DNA from: Candidatus Gastranaerophilales bacterium
Lineage (GTDB): Bacteria; Cyanobacteriota; Vampirovibrionia; Gastranaerophilales; Gastranaerophilaceae
Direction of reading: 5' to 3'
Assembly: GCA_944324375.1 (NCBI GenBank)
Contig: CALUWB010000015.1
Coordinates: forward strand, 1-38,110
Length of the DNA stretch: 38,110 nucleotides
Of the stretch, positions 25,386 to 33,935 are shown piece after piece. The first letter of the stretch is position 1. Each line of letters opens with the position of its first letter. The notes under the pieces were generated by a model. The model was not told the origin of the DNA, ran no database searches, and worked only from the letters and a program-made list of their open reading frames with translations. Position numbers and translations under genes: made by a program.

Positions 25386-26651
25386 CTATATTTTATCAAA
25401 TCCAGTATATTTTCTTAATACTTCAGGTATAACAACAGTTCCATCTGCTTGTTGGAAATTTTCAACAATTGCAGCAAATGTTCTACCAACAGCAAGACCA
25501 GAACCATTAATTGTGTGAACAAACTGAGTTTTCCCAGTTTCTTTATCTCTATATCTAATATTAGCACGTCTTGCTTGATAATCTCCAAAGTTAGAACAAC
25601 TAGAAATTTCTTTATATGTATTATATGATGGCATCCAAACTTCTAAGTCATAACATTTATTTGCAGAAAATCCAATATCAGATGTACATAATGCAACTCT
25701 TCTATAAGGTAATCCTAATAATTGAAGCATTCTTTCACCATCTTGGGTAAGTTTTTCGTGTTCTTCAGCAGAAGTTTGAGGCGTACACAATTTAACCATT
25801 TCAACTTTATTAAATTGGTGAACTCTTATCAAACCTCTTGTATCTTTACCAGCAGAACCTGCTTCTCTTCTGAAACAAGGGGTATAAGCAGTCATATATT
25901 TAGGTAAATCATCCTCGGATAAAATTTCACCAGAATAAATATTTGTTACAGGAACTTCAGCTGTTGGAATTAAATATAAATCTTCATCAACACACTTATA
26001 CATATCTTCTTTAAACTTAGGTAGCTGACCTGTACCTGTCATAGTAGCAGCATTTGCCATAAATGGAGGTAATATTTCTTCATAACCTTCATTTTCTGTA
26101 TGTTGATCTAAGAAAAAGTTTATAATAGCACGTTCTAATCTTGCACCTTTACCTCTGTATAATGTAAATCTTGATTGTGAAAGTTTTACACCACGTTCAA
26201 AATCAACAATTTTCTTTTCTTCGCATATATCCCAATGAGCCTTATATTCAAAATTGAACTTAGTTGGTTCTCCCCATCTTGAAACCTCAACATTATAATC
26301 TTCTGTTGGGCCAATTGGAGTTGTTTCATCTGGAATATTTGGAATATGCAATAATAAATTACGTTGTGTATTATCTAACTCAACTTGTTTTTCCTCAAGT
26401 TCTTTTATCTTATCACCTAATGCTCTAACTTCTTCTTGAATTGCATCTGTATTTTCACCATTTTTTTTCATCATACCGATTTTTTGAGAATCATTTTTTC
26501 TTTTTGCTCTCAATTCATCAGCTTCTGTTTGAACCTTACGGCGTTCTTCATCTATTTTTATAACTTCATCTATCGATAAGTCAGGATTTCTTCTTTTTAA
26601 TAACTCATTAATTTTTTCTGGATTTTCTCTAATAAGTTTAATATCTAACAT
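25386..26651 (-). CDS. serS: Seryl-tRNA synthetase
   Basis: This is a 421-aa class II synthetase. The N-terminal tRNA-binding coiled coil is at about 25-105 ([18 protein letters not shown], then [16 protein letters not shown]). The catalytic domain has [21 protein letters not shown] (233-253), motif 2 [26 protein letters not shown] (about 263-288), [15 protein letters not shown] and motif 3 [19 protein letters not shown] near the end. Length and architecture are normal. AAAGGGA lies upstream of the ATG. It is monocistronic between terminators and the efflux operon. Its closeness to serine catabolism genes in the window is probably coincidence, since about 22 kb lie between. Confidence 0.97.
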   Translation of the reverse strand: MLDIKLIRENPEKINELLKRRNPDLSIDEVIKIDEERRKVQTEADELRAKRKNDSQKIGMMKKNGENTDAIQEEVRALGDKIKELEEKQVELDNTQRNLLLHIPNIPDETTPIGPTEDYNVEVSRWGEPTKFNFEYKAHWDICEEKKIVDFERGVKLSQSRFTLYRGKGARLERAIINFFLDQHTENEGYEEILPPFMANAATMTGTGQLPKFKEDMYKCVDEDLYLIPTAEVPVTNIYSGEILSEDDLPKYMTAYTPCFRREAGSAGKDTRGLIRVHQFNKVEMVKLCTPQTSAEEHEKLTQDGERMLQLLGLPYRRVALCTSDIGFSANKCYDLEVWMPSYNTYKEISSCSNFGDYQARRANIRYRDKETGKTQFVHTINGSGLAVGRTFAAIVENFQQADGTVVIPEVLRKYTGFDKI

Positions 26652-26718
26652 TTTACTTCCCTTTCTTATCGCTAACTATTCCCGATACTATATTATATTA
26701 AACAAATAAGACAATCAA

Positions 26719-28275
26719 TTAAGAAATATCATCTGGATATGAGAAAAAGTTATGTAATCCTCTTATAAATTTATTTTTGTATGTTTTTTGTTTAACAACA
26801 GGCTTATCACAATTCTTCTCACAATTTTTATTTTCTACTTTTTTAACAGTAACTGTTTTTTGAACATTATTTTCATTTTTATTACTCAATTCAATTGATC
26901 CAGCAATAATATTTTTACCTATAGCTTTTTCTAAATCAGCACGTGCAGTATTATACTCATATAAGGTATTATTATATTGCATTCTTGCATTCGCATATTG
27001 AACTTGTGCTTCTTTTAATTCGACAGGATTTCCTACGCCAACAGAATATCTGCCTGATGACAAATCATAGTTTTCTTTTGCCTGTTTAACTTGTAGCGTT
27101 GAAACAGGAATTTTATTTTTCTTTTCAACTAAATTGTAAAATGCATTTTGAATTTCTAAATATATATCATTTTGGGTCTGATGGGAAGTTGCTATTTCTT
27201 TATTATGCATTGTTTGAGCTTCTTTAATCTGATTTCTTATCAACATTCCATTAACAGTAGGGAAATTCAAATAAGCTCCTATATTATAACCGTAATTAGA
27301 AACCCAAGATTTACCCCCGATTGAATAATTCGCATCAAATTGCAATTGTGGATACCAAGCTTTTTTAGATAATTTAACATTCTGATTTGCTGTTTGAACT
27401 TTAACTTCAGCTAAATGATAATCCGGTCTTGATTTTTTAGCAATCTCAACAGCTTGTGTTAATGATAACTCACAAGGATTATATTTAAGGGTATCCATTA
27501 TATTGTATTTATTCATATATGGAAGTCCCATAGCATTATTTAATTTTGCCATTGCAATATCAACAGCATTTTCAGCTTGTATTAATGTCAATTTAGCATT
27601 GCTTAAATTAACTTCTGCGATAGTGACATCTACTTTGGGATTTGTTCCTGCTTCATAGAATGCTTTTGCTTGTTCATAGAACTTTTCATATTGTTCAACA
27701 GTATCTTCTGCTACTTTTTGTTGTTCATATGCTAAAAGAACATTGTAATATGCATTTTTTACATCTCTAAGAACAGTATTAACTGTTTCAGTTAATACAA
27801 TTTTATACTGTTCATTTTCTAACTTTCGAATTGTTACAGTATTTTGAGTTACACCAAAATCATACAACATTTCTGATAGTGAAATTGTTCCCAATACATA
27901 ATAATTAAAAACTAAATTTCTATTGAATACATCAGATAACTGCAATTGTTTAATTCTAGTATAACCTGTTTGCCAACTAATTGAAGGAAACCAATTTGAC
28001 CATGCCTGTTTAATACGATAATCCGAAGCAAATACATCTTGGATTGCTGCTTGGATTTTTGGATTATTCCCTAACGCAAATTTTAAACAATCTTCCAAAT
28101 CTACATCAATATATTTAGCAACACTTCCCTCGATAACAAAATCGTCTTGCTTATTAGGCTCAACCATATTAGAATCAGGATATTCTGTTTTATCAATAGT
28201 ATTGCCTATTTCTGCAGAGTATACAGAAGATGAAAATAATATTAATGATAATATGCAAGTTATAATTTTTTTCAT
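26719..28275 (-). CDS. TolC-family outer-membrane efflux protein
   Basis: This 518-aa protein has a signal peptide (MKKIITCILSLILFSSSVYSA, cleavage near residue 21). Two outer-membrane-efflux repeats follow: LEDCLKFALGNNPKIQAAIQDV (about 57-78) and its internal counterpart LTQAVEIAKKSRPDYHLAEVKV (about 273-294). Each leads into long helices such as AKAFYEAGTNPKVDVTIAE and YDLSSGRYSVGVGNPVELKEAQ. A Lys-rich tail after about residue 470, with two closely spaced Cys, is unusual for TolC. It is the last gene of the efflux operon, five bases after the RND pump. It shows that the cell has an outer membrane. Confidence 0.92.
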   Translation of the reverse strand: MKKIITCILSLILFSSSVYSAEIGNTIDKTEYPDSNMVEPNKQDDFVIEGSVAKYIDVDLEDCLKFALGNNPKIQAAIQDVFASDYRIKQAWSNWFPSISWQTGYTRIKQLQLSDVFNRNLVFNYYVLGTISLSEMLYDFGVTQNTVTIRKLENEQYKIVLTETVNTVLRDVKNAYYNVLLAYEQQKVAEDTVEQYEKFYEQAKAFYEAGTNPKVDVTIAEVNLSNAKLTLIQAENAVDIAMAKLNNAMGLPYMNKYNIMDTLKYNPCELSLTQAVEIAKKSRPDYHLAEVKVQTANQNVKLSKKAWYPQLQFDANYSIGGKSWVSNYGYNIGAYLNFPTVNGMLIRNQIKEAQTMHNKEIATSHQTQNDIYLEIQNAFYNLVEKKNKIPVSTLQVKQAKENYDLSSGRYSVGVGNPVELKEAQVQYANARMQYNNTLYEYNTARADLEKAIGKNIIAGSIELSNKNENNVQKTVTVKKVENKNCEKNCDKPVVKQKTYKNKFIRGLHNFFSYPDDIS

Positions 28276-28280
28276 TAAAT

Positions 28281-31200
28281 TTACCCCTTTTTCATCTCCT
28301 TGATTTTTTCTACAAGTTTTTTAATTAAATCTCCACCAAAGATTTTTACAACATTGGCTACTTTTTTAATTCCGTCAGCATAATACCATTCCTTCATAAC
28401 ATTAATCATTACAAAGAATGCAGGAACTAAGATACTACCAATAAATGAAACTGCCATCATACCACCAAATACAGTCATACCAATTGAATGACGACTACCA
28501 GCACCTGCTCCATGAGCAAATACTAATGGTAATAAACCTAAAATAAAAGCAATATTGGTCATCATTACAGCTCTAAATCTTAATTTTGCTGCTTCCATTG
28601 CTGCATCAATATAGTTCATTCCATCTTTTTCCATAGCATCTTTAGCAAATTCGACAATTAAAATTGCTTGCTTTGTACCTAAACCAACTAACATTACAAG
28701 TCCAATTTGAGCATAAATATCAAGCGCATATCCTGATATATATTGGAAGAATAAAGCTCCAACTAATGCAACCGGAGATATTAACATTACAGCAATTGGT
28801 AATGTCCAACTTTCATATAATGCAACCAAGAATAAATATACAAATGTTAATGCCATTGCAAGTATTGGCCCAATTTGTCCAGAAGATTGTTTTTCTTGTA
28901 AAGATGTACCAGACCAACTATACCCCATATCTTTAGGCAATAGTTTATCTGATAACATTTCCATCTCTTCCATAGCCTGCCCAGAACTTATGTTACTTCT
29001 AGGTGTTCCACTTATCATTACTGATGGGTACATATTATAACGAGTAATTGTATATGGCCCGATTACGTTTTCAGTATGAACGACAGATGTTAATGGAACC
29101 ATACCCCCTTTGTTATTTTTAACATATAATTTACTCAAATCATTTGGTTTAACACGATAAGGTGCATCTGCTTGAATATAAACACGATAAACACGACCAA
29201 ATTTATTGAAGTCATTAACATAAGTTGCACCTAAAAAGTTTGATAATGAATTATATATAGATGCAATATCAACCCCTTGAGCCATTGCTTTTTCTTCATC
29301 TATTACAACTTTTAATTGTGGTAAAGCTGCACTATATGTCGTAAACAATCTCTGAAACATAGGATCTTTAGATGCATCAGCCATAAACTTCTTGCTTACT
29401 TCATATAATTCTTCTGGAGATCTATCACCTTTATCTAATAGTCTGTATTCAAAACCTCCAAACATACTCATCCCTGAAATTGAGGCAGGTGGGAATGTTG
29501 CAACCGTTGCTTCTGTAAAGTTTGCAAATTCTTGACCAATTTTTCTTTGAATAGCTTCCATTGATAAAGAAGATTTTTTACGCTCTGACCATTCATCAAG
29601 CATAGATACAATTAATACAGTATTCTCACCAGAATAACCTGCAACTTCTAGCGTACTTTTTACTCCAGGAATTTTTGAGATTCTTTCTGCAACTTCAGCT
29701 CCGACTTGGTCACTTCGTGAAACAGAAGCGCCATCTGGTAATTGTAACTGAGTAAATAAAGCACCTTTATCTTCTGTAGGCAAGAAACCTTTTGGGATTA
29801 TAAAGAACATAAATAAAATAAATATAAATACCCATAATAAAAACTTCAATGTTTTTTTAGGTGATGCTACAAAGTAATGAACAGTTTTCAAATATGATTC
29901 TCTAACTTTTAAGAACCAATCATCAAATTTTTGTATGAATTCAAAATCTGCTTTTTCTTCTCCACCTTTTAATATAATTGAACATAAAGCTGGAGATAAA
30001 GTTAATGCAACAAGAGTTGATAAACCAATAGATGTTGCTAAACAAAGCGCAAATTGTCTAAACATTTGACCAGTAATACCAGTCATAAATGATACTGGCA
30101 CAAATACAGCCATCAAAACTAAAGAAGTTGCAACGACTGCTCCAAATACTTCATCCATTGTTACTTCAGTAGCTTCTTTAGGGGATTTACCTTCTTGAAT
30201 ATGTCTTTGAGTATTTTCTAATACAACAATAGCATCGTCAACTACAAGACCTACAGCTAACACTAATCCAAATAAAATCAGCAAGTTAATAGAAAAGCCA
30301 AACATTCCCATGAATATAAATACACCAATTAAAGAAACAGGTATCGCACAGAATGGAATGAATGCAGATCTGAAGCTACCTAAGAATAGATATGTAACTA
30401 TACTTACTAAAATAATTGCAAGAATTATTGCATGGATTACTTCGTTAATAGATTCTCTAACAAATAGCGTATCATCATATTGTACGGCATACATAACATC
30501 ACTAGGGAATCCCTTGCTTAATTCTTCCATTCTAGCTTTTACACGGTTTACAACATCAATGGAATTCGCATCCGGTAATTGTGTAATTGATATCATTGCG
30601 TTATTTGCACCTTCAACACGAGAAATAGAAGAGTATGCATTCGCGCCTAGTTCAACTCTTGCAATATCTTTTACTTTAATATTTGAGCCATCTGGATTTG
30701 CTCTAACAACGATATTTTCAAATTCTGAAACTTCTTTTAAACGCCCTTTAGTACGTAATGTATATTTTAAAACCTGAGGATCAACCATAGGTTCAACCCC
30801 TAAATCACCAGCTGGAGTTTGTACGTTTTGTGATGATATAGCACTTTGAACATCAGTTGTTGAAACTCCTAAACTTGCCATTCGCTCAGGATTAAGCCAT
30901 ATACGCATTGCATATTCACCAGCACCAAATATATTAACTTCTGCAACTCCTGGGATTCTGGCTAATTCGTCTTTTAAAAACAATGTTGCATAGTTAGCTA
31001 AATATAATGATTTATATGTTCCGTTAGGAGATCGTAAAGACATCATCAAACAACCTGGTCCACCTGTTGATTTCTTTACTGTTAAGCCATATCGTTTTAC
31101 TTCTTCTGGTAACCTTGGAGTTACGAGCTGTAATTGGTTTTGAACATTAACCAATGCCATATCAGGATCAGTTCCTACTGCGAAATATATGGTTAATTTG

Positions 31201-31463
31201 TAAGAACCATTTCTTGAATCTGAAGACATGTATATCATATCTTCTACACCATTTAATTGTAATTCAACAGGTGCAGCAATAGTTGATGCTATTACGTCAG
31301 AACTTGCACCACTATATGTTGCAGATACAATAACTTGTGGTGGGGTTATTGAAGGATATTCTTCAACAGGCAAAGACTTCATTGCAATTAAACCTGCAAG
31401 AATAATTACTAATGATATAATAATTGCTAACTTTGGTCGTCTTACAAATAAATTACCAGCCAT
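28281..31463 (-). CDS. RND multidrug efflux pump, HAE1/AcrB type
   Basis: This 1060-aa inner-membrane proton antiporter has 12 predicted helices and two large periplasmic loops. TM4 carries the proton-relay pair D409-D410 (GLVLAVGLVVDDAIVVLE), and TM10 carries the relay Lys in GLGTKQAILIVEFAKD. The N-terminus (FVRRPKLAIIISLVIILAGL) and PVEEYPSITPPQVIVSATYSG are hallmarks of HAE1 pumps, which export hydrophobic drugs or bile acids. The start codon overlaps the stop of the membrane-fusion gene by one base (TAATG). The pump acts with the MFP upstream and the TolC protein downstream. Substrates are not predictable; bile salts would fit a gut host (inference). Confidence 0.96.
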   Translation of the reverse strand: MAGNLFVRRPKLAIIISLVIILAGLIAMKSLPVEEYPSITPPQVIVSATYSGASSDVIASTIAAPVELQLNGVEDMIYMSSDSRNGSYKLTIYFAVGTDPDMALVNVQNQLQLVTPRLPEEVKRYGLTVKKSTGGPGCLMMSLRSPNGTYKSLYLANYATLFLKDELARIPGVAEVNIFGAGEYAMRIWLNPERMASLGVSTTDVQSAISSQNVQTPAGDLGVEPMVDPQVLKYTLRTKGRLKEVSEFENIVVRANPDGSNIKVKDIARVELGANAYSSISRVEGANNAMISITQLPDANSIDVVNRVKARMEELSKGFPSDVMYAVQYDDTLFVRESINEVIHAIILAIILVSIVTYLFLGSFRSAFIPFCAIPVSLIGVFIFMGMFGFSINLLILFGLVLAVGLVVDDAIVVLENTQRHIQEGKSPKEATEVTMDEVFGAVVATSLVLMAVFVPVSFMTGITGQMFRQFALCLATSIGLSTLVALTLSPALCSIILKGGEEKADFEFIQKFDDWFLKVRESYLKTVHYFVASPKKTLKFLLWVFIFILFMFFIIPKGFLPTEDKGALFTQLQLPDGASVSRSDQVGAEVAERISKIPGVKSTLEVAGYSGENTVLIVSMLDEWSERKKSSLSMEAIQRKIGQEFANFTEATVATFPPASISGMSMFGGFEYRLLDKGDRSPEELYEVSKKFMADASKDPMFQRLFTTYSAALPQLKVVIDEEKAMAQGVDIASIYNSLSNFLGATYVNDFNKFGRVYRVYIQADAPYRVKPNDLSKLYVKNNKGGMVPLTSVVHTENVIGPYTITRYNMYPSVMISGTPRSNISSGQAMEEMEMLSDKLLPKDMGYSWSGTSLQEKQSSGQIGPILAMALTFVYLFLVALYESWTLPIAVMLISPVALVGALFFQYISGYALDIYAQIGLVMLVGLGTKQAILIVEFAKDAMEKDGMNYIDAAMEAAKLRFRAVMMTNIAFILGLLPLVFAHGAGAGSRHSIGMTVFGGMMAVSFIGSILVPAFFVMINVMKEWYYADGIKKVANVVKIFGGDLIKKLVEKIKEMKKG

Positions 31464-32674
31464 TAGTTTTTACCTCTTTTTAAAATTTTGTTTATTTTAT
31501 TCTTAATTTTTTGAATAAAACCAACCTTTGCAGTTTCTTGAGTCTCAATAACTTCCTGTTCAACAATTCTTACTGGTGTTCCTGGTATAACCTTTTGAAT
31601 ACCACTAGTTAAAACTGTCTGTCCAATATCTAGACCCTCTGATATTAAAGAATAATCACCATCTTGACCTGAAACTTTTATATAAACAAGTTTTGGTAAT
31701 TCATTTTCATCTAGAATATAAACATACTTACCTTCTTGGTTTTCCTGAACAGCTTTAGATGGAATCATTGGAACTGCTGCTTTTTTATTTGAATAAATAA
31801 TAATTCTTCCAAAATCGCCTGATATCAATGCATCATCTTCATTACTAAATGTTGCACGCATTTTTATTGTACCTGTTGATTCATCAACCTTGTTATCTCT
31901 AAAATCCTGAACCCCACTATGAGAATATTTAGTTCCATCACTAAAAATATATTCTACTTTTCTATTTACATTTGGATCTCCGTCAATTTTGGTTAATGTA
32001 GAATATTGTTGCATTTCAAGTGGGAATGTTACATACATAGGACGAGTACTGTATATGGTTGTTAATGCTCCTGAATTTAATGTTACATAGTTTCCTACTG
32101 TAACTGATATAATACCTACTCTACCTGATACCGGAGCTTTAACTTTGGTATATGATAAATTTCTTAATGCATCTTGATATGCCATTTCTGCATATACAGT
32201 TTGTGCCCTATAAGCATCTCTTTGAGATACAGCATTATCATATTCAGAACGAGCAATATAATCTTTTTCAACCAATTTCTTTGCACGCATAGCTTGTTTA
32301 TCGTAATACAATTGTTGTGCTCTCACTCTTTCAACATCTGCTCTTGCTCTTTCTACTGCTAATGCATATTCTCTAGGCTCTATCTCAAATAAAACCTGAC
32401 CTGCATTTACATAATCACCTTCTTTAAAATAACTCTTTGTTAAATAACCATTAATTCTTGCATTTATTTGGATTTGAGATTTTGATACAACCCTTGCAGG
32501 AACCTCAAAACTTTTTTGCTTATCGGTTTTTGTAACTTTAGTTATTGTTACAGGTGGAGTTAATGTTGATTTCCTTTTTTCTTGTGCAATATGTGTCATT
32601 AATGATGTAAACAAATACCTAAAAAGTATTGCACCAAATACTACACATACAATTATTATTATTTTTTTTCTCAT
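31463..32674 (-). CDS. RND efflux periplasmic adaptor (membrane fusion protein)
   Basis: This 403-aa HlyD/AcrA-family adaptor has an N-terminal membrane anchor (KKIIIIVCVVFGAILFRYLF) with no lipobox Cys. It has a barrel-sandwich half motif INARINGYLTKSYFKEGDYVNAGQVLFEIEP, a helical hairpin (about 95-165, RADVERVRAQQLYYDKQ), a second lipoyl half (KVKAPVSGRVGIISVTVGNYV) and a beta-barrel end. I chose the ATG at 32674 because GGGAGAGG sits just upstream; the TTG at 32686 lies before that ribosome site. There is a basic C-terminal tail after about 385. It is the first gene of the operon MFP-RND-TolC, with no adjacent TetR regulator. Confidence 0.93.
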   Translation of the reverse strand: MRKKIIIIVCVVFGAILFRYLFTSLMTHIAQEKRKSTLTPPVTITKVTKTDKQKSFEVPARVVSKSQIQINARINGYLTKSYFKEGDYVNAGQVLFEIEPREYALAVERARADVERVRAQQLYYDKQAMRAKKLVEKDYIARSEYDNAVSQRDAYRAQTVYAEMAYQDALRNLSYTKVKAPVSGRVGIISVTVGNYVTLNSGALTTIYSTRPMYVTFPLEMQQYSTLTKIDGDPNVNRKVEYIFSDGTKYSHSGVQDFRDNKVDESTGTIKMRATFSNEDDALISGDFGRIIIYSNKKAAVPMIPSKAVQENQEGKYVYILDENELPKLVYIKVSGQDGDYSLISEGLDIGQTVLTSGIQKVIPGTPVRIVEQEVIETQETAKVGFIQKIKNKINKILKRGKN

Positions 32675-32762
32675 AACCTCTCCCAAGTATAATCCATCTT
32701 TTTAAATTATATTATAGATATTTTCAATGGCACTTTTTTAATAGTTCGTAATATTTTTATTT

Positions 32763-32796
32763 ATAGTAGAAATATCTATGAGTAGAAATTTCTACT
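32763..32796. promoter_or_regulatory. Palindromic operator candidate between efflux operon and YhcH-family gene
   Basis: A perfect 16-bp palindrome, AGTAGAAATTTCTACT (32781-32796), is preceded by a second copy of its half-site AGTAGAAAT at 32765-32773, exactly 16 bp upstream. The centre is about 60 bases before the predicted start of the YhcH-family gene, the usual place for an activator. It also lies about 114 bases before the efflux ATG on the other strand. No regulator gene is adjacent. Confidence 0.55.
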
Positions 32797-32812
32797 ATGA
32801 TGCCAAAAACAT

Positions 32813-32841
32813 TTTACACGGTCAAATATTTATATTAATAT
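32813..32841 (+). promoter_or_regulatory. Promoter of the YhcH-family gene, predicting a leaderless mRNA
   Basis: TTTACA (32813-32818), a 17-bp spacer and TAATAT (32836-32841) place the start of transcription at about 32848, which is the A of the ATG. There is no Shine-Dalgarno. Confidence 0.5.
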
Positions 32842-32847
32842 TGTTAT

Positions 32848-33276
32848 ATGAAAAATATTATAAAAAATAATAATCAAAAAATAAATAAGGCAATTGATTA
32901 TCTAAAAAATACAAATTTTAATAACATGCCAAATGGGAAAATACATATTGATGATGAAATATGGGCAAATTTGCAAACATATTATACAAAAGATGATGCA
33001 TTATTTGAAGCTCATAGGAAATATATAGATATTCAATTTATGCTCGCTGGACAAGAAAAAATATCTGTTTGCGATTATAAAAATTGTTCAAACGAAATTC
33101 CTTATGATGAAGAAAATGATATTGAATTTTTGAACTCTAAAGAATGGAAAGATATTGAAATGCACACTGGCGATTTTTTAATTCTATATCCAGAAGATGC
33201 TCACAAACCTTCAATATCAATTAATAATGAAAAACACCATGTAAGAAAACTTGTAATTAAAGTCCCTGTAAATTAA
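32848..33276 (+). CDS. YhcH/YjgK/YiaL-family (DUF386) protein
   Basis: This 142-aa cupin-like protein carries the family landmarks: GKIHIDDEIWANLQTY (30-45), EAHRKYIDIQFMLAGQEKI (53-71) with conserved His/Asp, GDFLILYPEDAHKPSI and HHVRKLVIKVPV at the C-terminus. Relatives are linked to sialic acid, ManNAc or other uncommon sugars and may act as mutarotases or isomerases, but the activity is not firmly known. No sugar-catabolic gene is adjacent here. It is divergent from the efflux operon across a palindrome and ends exactly at the base before the stop of the convergent gene. It is probably a single-gene transcript. Confidence 0.88.
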   Translation: MKNIIKNNNQKINKAIDYLKNTNFNNMPNGKIHIDDEIWANLQTYYTKDDALFEAHRKYIDIQFMLAGQEKISVCDYKNCSNEIPYDEENDIEFLNSKEWKDIEMHTGDFLILYPEDAHKPSISINNEKHHVRKLVIKVPVN

Positions 33277-33915
33277 TTATTTTATTGCAGGGAAATAATA
33301 CAATTCTCCATTTTCTCCACGCCATTGAATAAAGCCAGTACAAACGGTGTTATCAATATTTAAAGCTGTTACTAATGCCCAATTTCCTTGAATTGTTGTG
33401 AATCTTATTTCTTTTGGCCTATTTAGTTTCCCGATTATTTGAGATTCTTTGTCACTTCTTGAGTGTACATTTAAAACAGCTACAGGAGAATCTTTTAATA
33501 GTTTTAATCCATATTTTCGTCCATACATATTATAAAAAGTAATCCAAGGAAGGAATTGAAAATCATCTTCTTTGTATGCCCAACCATTTGATTTTAGTTT
33601 TTTATCATAAATAACCTGTACAAAATCTTCATCAATATCTGTTGCATATATAAATGCAAGTTCTTTCTTAGTTAAAAGTAATGCAAATAAATTATCAACA
33701 AAATTTGTAGAACTGATAGTTAAATATGACCATTTTTTATCAAATAAAACATTAGACTTACTATCAGGCTTTACGTATACTCTAAGGCCAGTTGTAGGTT
33801 GATATACACCTAAAGTTCCTACTGGAATATCAGAAACTTTATATGGAATTACATCTGCCCAAACCGGTATAGACACGCACAAAATCATTAATAGAGTAAT
33901 AAAAACTTTTTTCAT
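33277..33915 (-). CDS. Secreted SH3-like protein
   Basis: This 212-aa protein has a signal peptide (MKKVFITLLMILCVSIPVWA, then DVIPY; cleavage near residue 21), so it is exported to the periplasm or beyond. The C-terminal portion (about 147-205, LNVHSRSDKESQIIGKLNRP, TIQGNWALVTAL, GFIQWRG) reads like a bacterial SH3 domain with an internal GNWALV motif. The N-terminal portion (about 35-60, GVYQPTTGLRVYVKPDSKSN) may be a second one. Such domains bind peptidoglycan or protein ligands. It is followed downstream by no same-strand gene. Its ATG is 20 bases after pheT, so the two may be co-transcribed. Confidence 0.7.
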   Translation of the reverse strand: MKKVFITLLMILCVSIPVWADVIPYKVSDIPVGTLGVYQPTTGLRVYVKPDSKSNVLFDKKWSYLTISSTNFVDNLFALLLTKKELAFIYATDIDEDFVQVIYDKKLKSNGWAYKEDDFQFLPWITFYNMYGRKYGLKLLKDSPVAVLNVHSRSDKESQIIGKLNRPKEIRFTTIQGNWALVTALNIDNTVCTGFIQWRGENGELYYFPAIK

Positions 33916-33935
33916 ATTTTACCCCTGATATTTAA

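Noticed and set aside
30310-30777. 155-aa plus-strand ORF inside the RND pump gene
   Set aside because: It is fully covered by a clear AcrB-type gene on the other strand, with no Shine-Dalgarno and no recognisable domain.
32781-32800. Similarity of gtagaaatttctac to the Cas12a CRISPR repeat stem
   Set aside because: There is only one full copy, no spacers and no cas genes; the resemblance is a short palindrome. It fits an operator better.
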